DNA from: Campylobacter sp. TTU_617
GTDB lineage: Bacteria > Campylobacterota > Campylobacteria > Campylobacterales > Campylobacteraceae
Assembly (NCBI RefSeq): GCF_016599045.1
Contig: NZ_JAENKV010000001.1
Coordinates: 154,716 to 218,715 of the forward strand
DNA: 64,000 bases
Direction: 5' to 3'
The notes under the pieces are model-generated. The model was not told the origin of the DNA and searched no databases. It saw only the letters and a program-made list of their open reading frames with translations. How positions within the stretch are numbered: the stretch's first letter is position 1; each line of letters begins with the position of its first letter. Below are positions 1-9,509 of the stretch, piece after piece. A program made the translations under genes and the position numbers.

Positions 1-1
1 A

Positions 2-1018
2 AATTCTACTTTAAATGAACTTGATACTTTAAAAGATTATGATTTTTTAACCCCTTATCGTTTTAAATATGAATTAATTAAAAAAAATATTAAAAATAAA
101 AAAACTATTGTTTTACCAGAAAGTGATGATAAAAGAATTTTACAAGCGTGTGAAATTTTAATAAAAAATGATTTAGCTAATATTATTTTATTAGGTGATG
201 AAGAGCAAATTAAAAAAGAGGCTAATTTTGATACTAGCAAAATTCAAATTCTAAATCCTAAAAATTCTATTTTTAATGAAGAATTTGCCACTATGCTTTA
301 TGAAGCAAGAAAAGCTAAAGGTATGAGCTTAGAAGAGGCTAAAGAATTAATCAAAGATAGGACTTATTTTGGCACTTTACTTGTTCATAGCCAAAAGGCT
401 GATGCAATGGTAAGTGGAGCTTCTACAACCACAGCTGAAACTATACGCCCTGCTTTGCAAATCATTAAAACAAAAGAAGGAATTACTTCAGTTTCTGGCA
501 TATTTTTTATGGGGCTTAAAGATGAAGTTTTAGCTTTTGCAGATTGCGCTGTAAATCCAAATCCTACTCCTCAAGAACTAGCGCAAAGTGCTTATGTTAG
601 TGCTTTAAGTGCTAAAGCATTTGGATTAGATCCAAAGATTGCTTTTCTTTCTTATTCAAGTGGAGATAGTGGAAAAGGAGTAAGCGTTGATTTAGTTAAA
701 GAAGCTGTAAAAATTGCTAAAGAACAATATCCTGATTTAGCTATTGAAGGTCCTATACAATTTGATGCAGCATATGATCCTAGTACAGCAAAAAGTAAAA
801 TGCCTCATTCAAAAATAGCAGGATATGCTAATGTTTTTATCTTTCCTGACTTAAATGCTGCAAATATATGTTACAAAGCAGTTCAAAGAACTGCCAATGC
901 TTTAGCTATAGGTCCTCTTTTACAAGGTCTTAAAAAACCAGTTAATGACTTAAGTAGAGGTTGCTTGGTTGATGATATTGTAGATACAGTAATCTTAAGT
1001 GCAGTTCAAGCACAATAA
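2..1018 (+). CDS. pta: Phosphate acetyltransferase (5'-truncated by window edge)
   Basis: Interconverts acetyl-CoA and acetyl phosphate in the cytoplasm, the first half of the Pta-AckA acetate pathway. The reading frame is open from base 2 without an internal stop, so the gene begins before the window and the internal Met at 293 is not the start. About 338 residues of the C-terminal catalytic PTA domain are present, with family blocks such as VLPESDDKRIL, ADAMVSGAS and the IGPLLQGL end. ackA follows 17 bp downstream with its own ribosome-binding site, so the two form an operon. The assignment rests on conserved motifs and this pairing. Confidence 0.96.
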   Translation, partial: NSTLNELDTLKDYDFLTPYRFKYELIKKNIKNKKTIVLPESDDKRILQACEILIKNDLANIILLGDEEQIKKEANFDTSKIQILNPKNSIFNEEFATMLYEARKAKGMSLEEAKELIKDRTYFGTLLVHSQKADAMVSGASTTTAETIRPALQIIKTKEGITSVSGIFFMGLKDEVLAFADCAVNPNPTPQELAQSAYVSALSAKAFGLDPKIAFLSYSSGDSGKGVSVDLVKEAVKIAKEQYPDLAIEGPIQFDAAYDPSTAKSKMPHSKIAGYANVFIFPDLNAANICYKAVQRTANALAIGPLLQGLKKPVNDLSRGCLVDDIVDTVILSAVQAQ

Positions 1019-1035
1019 CAATAAAAGGAGAAAAA

Positions 1036-2223
1036 ATGAAAATTTTAGTATTAAATTCGGGTTCATCTTCTATCAAATTTAAACTTTTTGATAATGAAGT
1101 TGTAAAAGCTAGTGGATTGATAGAAAAAATAGGAGAAAATGGCTCAAGAGTTGAGTTAAAAAACACTTTAACGGGTGAAGAATTTGAAAAAAAGGTAAAT
1201 ATTAAAAATCACGAAGAAGGTTTAAAAATCACAAATGAACTTTTCAAAGAATCTGGAATTTTAACCGATCTTAGTGAGCTTGATGGTTGTGGTCATAGAA
1301 TTGTTCATGGAGGAAAAGAACTTAGCGAACATTGTTTAATTGATGATAAGGTTTTAGAACAAATTGATAAAGTTAGTATTTTTGCACCTTTACATAATCC
1401 TGCAAATTTAGCAGGGATTAAAACAATGATTAAAGCTGCGCCAAATGTTAAAAATGTAGCTGTTTTTGATACAGCTTTTCATTCACAAATGCCAGAATTT
1501 GCTTCAATGTATGCCCTGCCTTATGAATATTATGAAAAATATAATATTAAAAAATATGGTTTCCATGGAACATCTCACGCTTATGTGAGTAAGAAAGCTG
1601 CTTTATTTTTAAATAAAGATTACAATAATTTCAATGCAATTAGTGCGCATCTTGGAAATGGCGCAAGTGTTTGTGCAATAGAAAATGGAAAAAGCGTAGA
1701 TACTTCTATGGGCTTTACTCCTTTAGAAGGTCTTATTATGGGAACAAGATGTGGGGATATTGATGCTGCTATTTTACCTTTTATAGCACAAACTCAAAAT
1801 CTTAGCATGCAAGAAATTGATACTTTAGTTAATAAAAAAAGTGGTGTTTATGGAATTTGTGGATTTAATGATTTTAGAGATATAGAAAATCAAATTGAAA
1901 AAGGTGATAAAAAAGCCAAACTCGCTCTTGATATGTTTTGCTATCGTCTTGTTAAATATATAGGCTCTTATTTAGCAGTATTGCCAAGAACAGATGCTTT
2001 AATTTTTACAGGCGGTATTGGAGAAAATGGAAATTTAGTAAGAAAACTTGTTTGTCAAAAACTTTTACATTTAGGATTTGAGCTTGATGAAAAATTAAAT
2101 GATGAAAGATCAAAAAAAGAAAGAGAAATTAACAAAAACTCTTCTAAAATTAAAATCCTTGTTGTTCCTACTGATGAAGAATTAGAAATAACAAAAATTA
2201 CCCAAAAACTTATAGCTAAGTAA
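1036..2223 (+). CDS. ackA: Acetate kinase
   Basis: Converts acetyl phosphate and ADP to acetate and ATP in the cytoplasm, completing the Pta-AckA route. The 395-residue length is normal. The N-terminal ASKHA phosphate-binding motif LNSGSSSIKFK, the HRIVHGG block, the FDTAFH block, the GFHGTSH signature and the FTGGIGEN motif are all visible. An AAAGGAG ribosome-binding site lies just before the ATG. The gene is second in a pta-ackA operon and ends inside a perfect hairpin shared with the convergent aguB gene. Nothing suggests loss of function. Confidence 0.98.
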   Translation: MKILVLNSGSSSIKFKLFDNEVVKASGLIEKIGENGSRVELKNTLTGEEFEKKVNIKNHEEGLKITNELFKESGILTDLSELDGCGHRIVHGGKELSEHCLIDDKVLEQIDKVSIFAPLHNPANLAGIKTMIKAAPNVKNVAVFDTAFHSQMPEFASMYALPYEYYEKYNIKKYGFHGTSHAYVSKKAALFLNKDYNNFNAISAHLGNGASVCAIENGKSVDTSMGFTPLEGLIMGTRCGDIDAAILPFIAQTQNLSMQEIDTLVNKKSGVYGICGFNDFRDIENQIEKGDKKAKLALDMFCYRLVKYIGSYLAVLPRTDALIFTGGIGENGNLVRKLVCQKLLHLGFELDEKLNDERSKKEREINKNSSKIKILVVPTDEELEITKITQKLIAK

Positions 2224-2242
2224 AACCTTTAAGGTTTTACTT
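2218..2242. terminator. Bidirectional hairpin between ackA and aguB
   Basis: A perfect 12-bp inverted repeat (AAGTAAAACCTT, one-base spacer, AAGGTTTTACTT) covers the stop codons of both ackA (plus) and aguB (minus). Its placement between convergent genes suggests a shared bidirectional terminator. There is no long U-tract on either side, so termination strength is uncertain. Confidence 0.6.
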
Positions 2243-3113
2243 AATCAATAAATCTTTTATTTAATTCGTTAAAATATTCTATACGTCTATCCCTTAAAAA
2301 AGGCCACCAACGACGCACATTTTCGCTTCTTTTTTGATCAATTTCTACAACTTTATATAATTCACTTGTATCATCAGCTCTAAAAAGTTCCTCTCCTTGA
2401 GGTCCTACTATAAAAGAATTTCCCCAAAAATTTATACCTTCTTCTACCCCACTCTTATCTTTTTCAAAACCAACACGATTGATACTAACAACATATAAAC
2501 CATTTGCGATAGCGTGTCCTTTTTGAATGCCTATCCAAGCATCAAGTTGTCTTTGTTTTTCTTCTATGCTATCTTTATTAAACCAACCTATAGCTGTTGG
2601 ATAAATAAGAATTTGAGCTCCTTTTAAAGCCATTAACCTTGCTGCCTCTGGATACCATTGATCCCAACAAATTAATACTCCTAATTTTCCAATACTTGTA
2701 TTAATAGGCTCAAACCCTAAATCTCCTGGGGTAAAATAAAATTTCTCATAAAAACAAGGATCATCTGGAATATGCATTTTTCTATATTTTCCAGCTATAC
2801 TTCCATCTTTTTCAAAAACTACGGCTGTATTATGATAAAGTCCAGCACTACGCTTTTCAAATAAAGAGGTAATTAAAACTATATTATTTTCTTTAGCTAC
2901 TTTAGACCAAAATTCAAGATCTTTTTCATAGTCATTAGCTAAATCAAAAAAATCAACATTTTCGCTTTGGCAAAAATACTCACTTTGATGAAGCTCACAA
3001 AGACAAACAAGCTCAGCTCCTTCCTTGGCACTTTTTTTTATAAGCTCGCAAGTATTTTCAATGGTAGCTTGCTTATTTTGGTGAAATTTTTGCTGTATTA
3101 AAGCTATTTTCAT
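2241..3113 (-). CDS. aguB: N-carbamoylputrescine amidohydrolase (nitrilase superfamily)
   Basis: Hydrolyses N-carbamoylputrescine to putrescine, CO2 and ammonia, the last step of the agmatine route. The 290-residue protein has the nitrilase Glu-Lys-Cys triad at about E40, K112 (YRKMHIP) and C149 (LICWDQWYPE). The start at 3113 is chosen over an upstream ATG at 3179 because AGGAGG lies directly before it and the family N-terminus (MKIALIQ) begins there. It overlaps the cation-efflux gene by 41 bp. The aguA gene two positions upstream supplies its substrate, which supports the call. It resembles C. jejuni Cj0947c from memory. Confidence 0.9.
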   Translation of the reverse strand: MKIALIQQKFHQNKQATIENTCELIKKSAKEGAELVCLCELHQSEYFCQSENVDFFDLANDYEKDLEFWSKVAKENNIVLITSLFEKRSAGLYHNTAVVFEKDGSIAGKYRKMHIPDDPCFYEKFYFTPGDLGFEPINTSIGKLGVLICWDQWYPEAARLMALKGAQILIYPTAIGWFNKDSIEEKQRQLDAWIGIQKGHAIANGLYVVSINRVGFEKDKSGVEEGINFWGNSFIVGPQGEELFRADDTSELYKVVEIDQKRSENVRRWWPFLRDRRIEYFNELNKRFID

Positions 3114-3993
3114 TTGTTTCCTCCTGCTCTTGATCATCATAAGGATCAAGATGAATTTGAATATCCCATTTTTCATCATTAAAAGCTTTTCTAATACTCA
3201 TTTCAATTTCATCTGAAATCTTATGCGCATTATATAAAGAAATTATAGGACAAAAAACTAGATGAACACTAAGATAATTCATATTTGGACTTTTTCGAGT
3301 TTTTAAATGATGAAAACTTATAATTTCTTTATTTTTTTTAATCAACTCTCGAATTTTTTCAACTTTATTTTCTTCTAGTGCTACATCCATCAATAAACTT
3401 ATACTTTTTTTTATAATCTTAAAAGCACTAAAAGCTATATAAAAACTTGCAATTATACCAAACAGAGCATCTATAATAAAATAGCCCGTTAAAGAAATTA
3501 AAACAAGAGCTAAAAGTGTTGCAAAATTAGTTAAAAGATCACTTTTATAATGCAAACAATCACTCTCTACGATTAAACTTTTTGTTTTTTTAGCTACATA
3601 ACTTAAAAAAATAACTAAACAAAGAGTTAAAATCAAAGAAAAAATCATTATAAAAATACCGATATTAATATCTTGAATTTTCTCTTGATAATAAATCTTT
3701 AAAATACTTTGATAAAAAATAAAAATGCCAATTCCAGCTATAAAACAACCTTCAATAAATCCCATAATAGCTTCAATTTTTCCATAACCAAAATTATAGT
3801 TTTCATTTGGCTTTTGAGCTGATTTACGTATGGCCAGAAAATTAAAAGCTGAAATAACAAAATCCACCATAGAGTCAATAGCACTAGAAAGGATAGCTAT
3901 GGAGCCACTCATTAAACCAACAATCAATTTACATAAAGCAAGAAAAAAAGCACAAGAACTTGCAATAATAGTTGCTTTTTTTTGTAAATTCAT
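3073..3993 (-). CDS. Cation diffusion facilitator (CDF) family metal efflux protein
   Basis: Predicted inner-membrane metal/proton antiporter of 306 residues. Transmembrane helix 2 carries SSAIDSMVDF and helix 5 carries CLHYKSD, which match the paired Asp/His metal sites of FieF/ZitB-type CDFs. A cytoplasmic C-terminal domain follows from about residue 205, with the HHLKTRKS and VHLVF segments typical of CDF tails. The ATG overlaps the aguA stop by 4 bp and the 3' end overlaps aguB, so it is translated with polyamine genes, although no functional link between the two is known to me. The metal (Zn, Fe or Mn) cannot be read from sequence. Confidence 0.88.
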   Translation of the reverse strand: MNLQKKATIIASSCAFFLALCKLIVGLMSGSIAILSSAIDSMVDFVISAFNFLAIRKSAQKPNENYNFGYGKIEAIMGFIEGCFIAGIGIFIFYQSILKIYYQEKIQDINIGIFIMIFSLILTLCLVIFLSYVAKKTKSLIVESDCLHYKSDLLTNFATLLALVLISLTGYFIIDALFGIIASFYIAFSAFKIIKKSISLLMDVALEENKVEKIRELIKKNKEIISFHHLKTRKSPNMNYLSVHLVFCPIISLYNAHKISDEIEMSIRKAFNDEKWDIQIHLDPYDDQEQEETNENSFNTAKISPK

Positions 3994-4967
3994 TTTAAAT
4001 TCTTAAAATAATTTTGACAAGAACAATGCAAAGAACCATTTTGTCTTAAAAATACTCTTGCATCAACTCCTATAATCTTTCTATTGGGCAATGCTTTGGC
4101 TAATCTTTTGGCAACAATTTCATCGTTTTCATCTTTATAAAAAGGCATAATTAAAGCATTATTAATGAAAACAAAATTTGCATAAGTAGCACCGAGTCTT
4201 TTTCCTTCATAAAACAAAGGCTTAGGTAAAGGAAGTTCTAAAAGATGAAATCCTGTTTTTAAAAGCTCTTCTTTCATTTTTTTTAAAGGTTCATAATGAA
4301 TATCTTTTTTATCTTCACAAGTACAAAAAGCTATGGTATTTTCATCAATAAAACGTGCTAAGGTATCGATATGATGATCTGTATCATCGCCTTGTATAAA
4401 TCCATTTTCAAGCCATATAATTTTTTCAAGTCCAAAAATATTTTTTAATTTTTTATCTAATTCTTGTTTATTAAGATGTGAATTTCTATTTGAATTTAAA
4501 AGACAATTTGAAGTAGTAAGCATTACACCTTTTCCATTAAAATCAATACTTCCTCCTTCTAAGATTAAATCAATTTTTTCTAATTTCTCTTTAAATTTTC
4601 TTAAAAAAAGCTCTGTATTGACTTTATTATCTAAATTACTTTGAAATTTATTACCCCAAGCATTGAAAGTAAAATCTAAAGCTTTTAGCTTATTCTCTTC
4701 TAAAATCGCAATGGGTCCATAATCTCTTATCCAAGTATCATTAGTATCACAAATAAAAAATTCAACGTTATTAAATGATAAATAAGGAATAAAATCTTCT
4801 TTAGAAGGAGCAATCAATAATACTTTTTGAAAAGGAATAATTGCTTTTATAAATTCTTTATAACTTTTAAGAATATCATTTAAATAAGGCTTCCAATCTG
4901 TATTTTTATGAGGGAGTGCAAGAATTAAATATTCTTGCTCGCTCCATTCAGCAATAGTTTTTATCAT
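3990..4967 (-). CDS. aguA: Agmatine deiminase
   Basis: Converts agmatine to N-carbamoylputrescine and ammonia in the cytoplasm, providing the substrate for aguB. The 325-residue protein belongs to the peptidyl-arginine-deiminase-like (PPAD) fold. Visible family blocks are TNDTWIRDYGPI, EGGSIDFNG, a DDTDHHID segment containing the catalytic His, and a C-terminal GSLHCSCQ segment in which C315 is the likely nucleophile. Its stop overlaps the start of the CDF gene by 4 bp. Whether agmatine is made in the cell or taken up cannot be judged from this window. Confidence 0.93.
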   Translation of the reverse strand: MIKTIAEWSEQEYLILALPHKNTDWKPYLNDILKSYKEFIKAIIPFQKVLLIAPSKEDFIPYLSFNNVEFFICDTNDTWIRDYGPIAILEENKLKALDFTFNAWGNKFQSNLDNKVNTELFLRKFKEKLEKIDLILEGGSIDFNGKGVMLTTSNCLLNSNRNSHLNKQELDKKLKNIFGLEKIIWLENGFIQGDDTDHHIDTLARFIDENTIAFCTCEDKKDIHYEPLKKMKEELLKTGFHLLELPLPKPLFYEGKRLGATYANFVFINNALIMPFYKDENDEIVAKRLAKALPNRKIIGVDARVFLRQNGSLHCSCQNYFKNLK

Positions 4968-5021
4968 TTTTAACCTTTTTTGATAATAAAAGGCGTATTT
5001 TACTCATTAATGGATAAAATA

Positions 5022-5468
5022 TTATTTAAAAAAGATTTTCATTGATCCATTTTCATTACTCAAATTAAGTTTTCCATTTTCATTTAAAATTTTAAATTTC
5101 CCTTTAAAATTAGATAAAAAAGTATTTTCAAAATCCATTACTTCTTGTGGATGACAATACATTTGAGTAGAGGCTACACGATCACCTTCAACTGTAAGAA
5201 TTTTTCCATCACTTTGATAAGCGCCAAAGAAACGATTACATCCTGAATAACCATAAAATTTATTATTGTCAAAACTAATATTTGGATCCTCTTCTGTATT
5301 TTTAGGAATAAAAGTTTTATCATTTACAACTATTTTTTCAATTTTTAAAATTGCATTTTGAGGCAAAATATCAAAAGACATATTATTTTCCTTTGTTGCT
5401 ATATTATTTGATGCACATCCTGCAAATAAAATTGTAGCTAAAGAAGCTATTTGAAAAATTTTTTTCAT
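5022..5468 (-). CDS. META/HslJ-domain lipoprotein
   Basis: Small predicted lipoprotein of 148 residues. The N-terminus MKKIFQIASLATILFAGC ends in an LFAGC lipobox, so Cys17 or so is probably lipidated. The rest matches the META (HslJ-like) fold, with SGCNRFFGAY and a later STQMYCHPQE segment. Proteins of this fold sit in the cell envelope and are mostly uncharacterised. It lies 11 bp downstream of the chemoreceptor gene on the same strand and upstream of aguA. It resembles C. jejuni Cj0950c. Confidence 0.8.
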   Translation of the reverse strand: MKKIFQIASLATILFAGCASNNIATKENNMSFDILPQNAILKIEKIVVNDKTFIPKNTEEDPNISFDNNKFYGYSGCNRFFGAYQSDGKILTVEGDRVASTQMYCHPQEVMDFENTFLSNFKGKFKILNENGKLNLSNENGSMKIFFK

Positions 5469-5479
5469 TGAATTATCCT

Positions 5480-7072
5480 TTAAATTTGAAATTGTTTTAA
5501 TTCGCTTTCGAGATTATGACATACTAATTTTAATTCGTCTACAACCTGAAGTAAAATTTTAGAAATTTCTTCATTTTTTTCACTCGCTTCAACATTTTCT
5601 TGCATTCTCATTAATAAATCTTGTATGCTTTCTTGACAAGTTTTTATTTTATTAGCGCATAAGATTGCAAGATTTTTAGAATCTTGATTGCAAATTTTTA
5701 CTTCATTGGCATCATTTACAAGTAAATTTGTATTTTCATGTAAAGAATGTATGCTTTGAGAATTTTTTCTTAATTCGCTAGCTATTTCTTCTATACTATC
5801 CAAAAGCTCTTTTGTAATAACTGCAACATTAGTTAAAAATTCTTCACTATGATTAGCAAGAGTTCTAATATCTTCAGCTATAACAGAAAATCCTCTTCCA
5901 AAAGCTCCTGCTCTTGCAGATTCAATTCCTGCATTTAAAGATAAAAGATTTGTTTTATCTGCAATCTCATCCATCATTTGAGTGGTTTTTTGTATATTTT
6001 TTGCTTGCAAAACCATATTTTCGACTTTTTTGGCTAAATTATTTTCATTTTCTGCTACATCGGTAACTTTTTGTGCCACTTCAAATAAAGATTTTAACAT
6101 CTGTTCTAAAAGTTTATAAGATTTATCATTTGCGGCATTTGCATCACCTGATAAGTTAGCTAACTCTGTTAAATCAGAACCGATATTTGCCCCTAGTTGA
6201 AAACTAGAGTCAATTTTTTGATGACTTAATTTAGAATTATCATTTAAAGAAATAGCATTTAAATTTAAAAGCTTGCTTTGTTGTTCTACACTTTTAGAAC
6301 TTAAATTTACACCACTTACTGTTTTATGTGTTTTTTCTATAAACTGATTGATATAATCACAAGCCTTTGCTATCTCATCTTGACCTTTAATTTTTATTCT
6401 AGTTTTTAAATTACCACTTCCTTGAGCAAGTTCTTTAGCATGTTTTAAAAGTTCTAATATAGGATTGCCAACAACTATTTTAAAAGTTATAAGCGCAACA
6501 ATAAGTGTAAAAATTAAAGCCAAGCCAAATATAATAATATAAGAACGACTAGTTTTATTAATATCTTTTTCAATACCCTCTAAAGAATGATAAACATCCA
6601 TAACACCTATAACACTACCTTCTTTAACATTTGCATGACAGGTAATACAGGTTTGATCAGCTATTAAAGGGCGTATTAATCTTAAATGATTGATATTATT
6701 AATTTCTTCTTTTAAGGATTTTGATTGAGGGTTTATAAACTGATCTAAGATGATTTTTTCATTTGAAATAAGAGGATTTTTCATATCAAAAAGCTCTATA
6801 GTTTCTTTAGAAGGATAAATTTTTATATCACTAATTCCTTCAATTTTTTTTGCCTCTTTAATGGCATCTTGAATTTGTTCAGGATCTCCTAAATTCATCG
6901 CCATCCTCATAGTCTGAAAAACAGAAATGCTAATACTATTTAAATTAGCTTGACTCATTTTATTTGCTGTATTCTTAAAATCCAAATTTATAATTACTTG
7001 CACAATAATAAAGCTAATTAATAAAACAAAAAACATAGAGATTGAAACTTTAAAACCCATACTTTTAAGCAT
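5480..7072 (-). CDS. Methyl-accepting chemotaxis protein with periplasmic CxxCH motif (Tlp7-like)
   Basis: Transducer-like chemoreceptor of 530 residues. It has a membrane helix at about 9-30, a periplasmic domain to about 173, a second helix at about 175-198, a HAMP domain, and a cytoplasmic signalling domain. The signalling hairpin is [20 protein letters not shown]. The periplasmic domain carries CITCH at 142-146, the sequence form of a c-type heme attachment site, in a context like heme-binding PAS/DUF3365-type sensors. In the C. jejuni reference strain the equivalent locus (Cj0951c/Cj0952c) is, as I recall, split; here it is one intact gene. No C-terminal CheR/CheB docking pentapeptide is evident. 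The ligand is unknown. Confidence 0.88.
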   Translation of the reverse strand: MLKSMGFKVSISMFFVLLISFIIVQVIINLDFKNTANKMSQANLNSISISVFQTMRMAMNLGDPEQIQDAIKEAKKIEGISDIKIYPSKETIELFDMKNPLISNEKIILDQFINPQSKSLKEEINNINHLRLIRPLIADQTCITCHANVKEGSVIGVMDVYHSLEGIEKDINKTSRSYIIIFGLALIFTLIVALITFKIVVGNPILELLKHAKELAQGSGNLKTRIKIKGQDEIAKACDYINQFIEKTHKTVSGVNLSSKSVEQQSKLLNLNAISLNDNSKLSHQKIDSSFQLGANIGSDLTELANLSGDANAANDKSYKLLEQMLKSLFEVAQKVTDVAENENNLAKKVENMVLQAKNIQKTTQMMDEIADKTNLLSLNAGIESARAGAFGRGFSVIAEDIRTLANHSEEFLTNVAVITKELLDSIEEIASELRKNSQSIHSLHENTNLLVNDANEVKICNQDSKNLAILCANKIKTCQESIQDLLMRMQENVEASEKNEEISKILLQVVDELKLVCHNLESELKQFQI

Positions 7073-7108
7073 TAAGCACTTCCTGAAATAAAATATTATT
7101 CAAAATTG

Positions 7109-7143
7109 TAATATTTTATTAATTTAAAATTAATAAAATATTA
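7109..7143. terminator. All-A/T palindrome between purH and the chemoreceptor
   Basis: A perfect 17-bp inverted repeat with a one-base centre, composed only of A and T, overlaps the purH stop codon. It sits between purH and the downstream chemoreceptor gene on the minus strand. It may attenuate read-through or protect the purH mRNA 3' end. The all-AT stem makes a strong terminator doubtful. Confidence 0.4.
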
Positions 7144-8676
7144 ATGTAAAAAATGTCTTACCCCTGTAAAATAAAGTGCTATACCATATTCATTAGCTGC
7201 TTTTATAACCTCATCATCCCTTATGCTTCCACCTGGTTCAACTATAGCCCTAACTCCTATCTTGCTAGCCTCATCTATACTATCTCTAAATGGAAAAAAA
7301 GCTTCGCTAGCTAAAACACAATCTTTTAAATCAAGTTTCATTTCTTTAGCTTTAGCAATAGCAGCTTTACTTGCATCAATTCTACTTGTCATTCCCATAC
7401 CAATAGCTACCATAGCACCATTTTTTACATAAACTACATTATTTGATTTTGTCAAAGCAGCGATTTTTATAGCGATCTCTAAATCTTTTAACTCATCTTT
7501 ACTGGCTTTTCTTATACTCATACATTTAGCATTTTTAAGTTCATTTATATCCACTTCATCACTATTTTGATAAACAAAACCCCCATTTATATGTTTAAAA
7601 TCATATTTATCAAAACCACGTATTAAAAAAGGACTTTCTTGTGTAAAAATTTTAATACGCTTTTTATCATCAAAAACAGCTAAAGCTTCTTTATCAACAT
7701 TAGCAGCAATAATAACTTCTATATAAATTTCATTAATTTTTTGAGCTAAGGCAAGATCTAGTGTTCCATTTATAGCCACTACCCCTCCATAAGCACTTAT
7801 ACTATCACATTTTAAAGCGTGAATATAACTTTGAAGAAGATTTTCCTTTATAGCAAAACCACAAGGATTAGCGTGTTTAACAATAGCAACTGCTGGAGCC
7901 TTATCAAAACTACTTGCTAAATTTAAAGCTGCATTAATATCTGTTAAATTATTAAAACTTGCTTCACCCTTTAAAGCTTTAAAATTCTTGCTAAAAAAAT
8001 GTTCAAACTCATACAAAGCACCTTTTTGATGAGGATTCTCACCATATTTTGTATCAAAAACTTTTTTTCCCATTATAAATTTATAATTTCCAAAACCTTT
8101 ATTAAAACGCTCATTCATATAATTAGCTATATAAGAATCATAATTTGCAGTATGCTCATAAGCTTTTATCATTAAACTACGTCTCATTATTTCATCATCT
8201 TTTTTTTCTTTTATACTTTCAATTATATTTTTATAATCTTTAACATCACAAACAATTAAAACATTTTTATAGTTTTTAGCTGCACTCCTTATCATAGTAG
8301 GACCGCCGATATCTATATTTTCAATAATTTCATCAAAATCATCTGTTTTAAGCGTTGTTTCCCTAAAAGGATATAAATTAACACAAACTAAATCTATATT
8401 ATTAATACTATATTTTTTTGCTTCTTCTTGATGCTTTAGGCTATCTCTTTTGTATAAAATTCCTCCGTGTATTTTTGGATGTAAAGTTTTAAGACGCCCT
8501 TCAAAAAGCTCTGGACTATTAGTAAATTCGCTTACTTCAATAGCTTTAACACCCTGCTCTTTTAAAAGTTTAAAAGTTCCGCCTGTAGAAAGGATTTCAA
8601 AACCTAAATTTTCAAGTTCTTTTGAAAATTCTACTATACCTTCTTTATCGCTTACACTTATTAGAGCTCTTTTCAT
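7141..8676 (-). CDS. purH: Bifunctional AICAR transformylase / IMP cyclohydrolase
   Basis: Carries out the last two steps of de novo IMP synthesis in the cytoplasm. The 511-residue length is standard. An N-terminal MGS-like cyclohydrolase domain ([31 protein letters not shown]) is followed by the formyltransferase domain ([43 protein letters not shown]). It lies near purL, another purine gene, with the TerB/DnaJ gene between them, so a minus-strand cluster containing two purine genes is likely. Confidence 0.97.
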   Translation of the reverse strand: MKRALISVSDKEGIVEFSKELENLGFEILSTGGTFKLLKEQGVKAIEVSEFTNSPELFEGRLKTLHPKIHGGILYKRDSLKHQEEAKKYSINNIDLVCVNLYPFRETTLKTDDFDEIIENIDIGGPTMIRSAAKNYKNVLIVCDVKDYKNIIESIKEKKDDEIMRRSLMIKAYEHTANYDSYIANYMNERFNKGFGNYKFIMGKKVFDTKYGENPHQKGALYEFEHFFSKNFKALKGEASFNNLTDINAALNLASSFDKAPAVAIVKHANPCGFAIKENLLQSYIHALKCDSISAYGGVVAINGTLDLALAQKINEIYIEVIIAANVDKEALAVFDDKKRIKIFTQESPFLIRGFDKYDFKHINGGFVYQNSDEVDINELKNAKCMSIRKASKDELKDLEIAIKIAALTKSNNVVYVKNGAMVAIGMGMTSRIDASKAAIAKAKEMKLDLKDCVLASEAFFPFRDSIDEASKIGVRAIVEPGGSIRDDEVIKAANEYGIALYFTGVRHFLH

Positions 8677-8738
8677 ATTATTTCCTATTTTTTAATATCA
8701 ATTATTTTTATTTATTTATTTAAAAATTATTATCTATT

Positions 8739-9509
8739 TTATTGTTCTAAATATTTTTTAATTTTTTCATAAGCTTCGTTGATTTTTTGAAATTTTTGCA
8801 CTCCTTTTTCTAATTCTTCTTTGGAAACATTATTGGCATTTAAAATATCAGGGTGATATTTTTTGGCTAAATTTCTATATTGTTTTTTTACTTCATTAAG
8901 AGTGGCACTAGAATTAAGTTCTAAAACATTATAAGCTTCTTCTATGCTCATAGTTTTACTTTGGCTTTTAAGATTATTAATTCCTTGAATAAATTCTTTA
9001 AGTTCCCTATCAGAAATTCCAAAAGCTCTAGCAATCTGATTTAAAATTTCTTGTTTTTTATTGTGAAATTCTCCATCAATCAAAGCCATAAAAACAAGAA
9101 CTCTTAATACGTTTAAACGCTCATTTTTTGGTAAAGGAACTTCTTTTAAAAAGTCTTTTGCCACTTCATAAGCATCATTGAGATTATTTTTATGTTCATT
9201 AAAACAACTTTTTAAAAATTCCCTCTCTCTTTCATTTTTAGCATTAGCATCTAAAATTTGAGAAATCATATCAGCTTCGCTTTGACTTACCCTGCCATCG
9301 CTTTTTGCAATTTTTGCAAGTAAAGCTATAACGTAATAATTCATTCTTTTTCTAAATTCATCAATTCTTTCTTCCATTACACCTTTTGCAAAACCTCGCA
9401 TAAAACTTTTGGCCCCGCGAGTTGTTGAATTTAATAAACCTTGTTTATCCCAAGTTTTATAATACCAATAAAACACCAAAACAACAAATACAATAAGAAT
9501 AAAAATCAT
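8739..9509 (-). CDS. TerB-like and DnaJ-domain membrane protein (DjlA-like)
   Basis: Predicted membrane-anchored co-chaperone of 256 residues. One N-terminal membrane helix ([17 protein letters not shown]) is followed by a TerB-like helical domain at about 50-165, with [18 protein letters not shown] and a second [10 protein letters not shown] repeat. A C-terminal J-domain at about 190-255 contains the LAKKYHPD loop (the HPD tripeptide that stimulates DnaK). This is the DjlA architecture. The start overlaps the purL stop by 4 bp. It resembles C. jejuni Cj0954c. Confidence 0.88.
   Translation of the reverse strand: MIFILIVFVVLVFYWYYKTWDKQGLLNSTTRGAKSFMRGFAKGVMEERIDEFRKRMNYYVIALLAKIAKSDGRVSQSEADMISQILDANAKNEREREFLKSCFNEHKNNLNDAYEVAKDFLKEVPLPKNERLNVLRVLVFMALIDGEFHNKKQEILNQIARAFGISDRELKEFIQGINNLKSQSKTMSIEEAYNVLELNSSATLNEVKKQYRNLAKKYHPDILNANNVSKEELEKGVQKFQKINEAYEKIKKYLEQ

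Noticed and set aside
3113..3179. Upstream ATG of aguB giving 22 extra residues
   Set aside because: The extension is the out-of-frame end of the CDF gene, has no ribosome-binding site, and the true start has AGGAGG.
7223..8695. Plus-strand open frames opposite purH
   Set aside because: They are antisense to a fully conserved purine gene, have no ribosome-binding sites and low-complexity hydrophobic translations.
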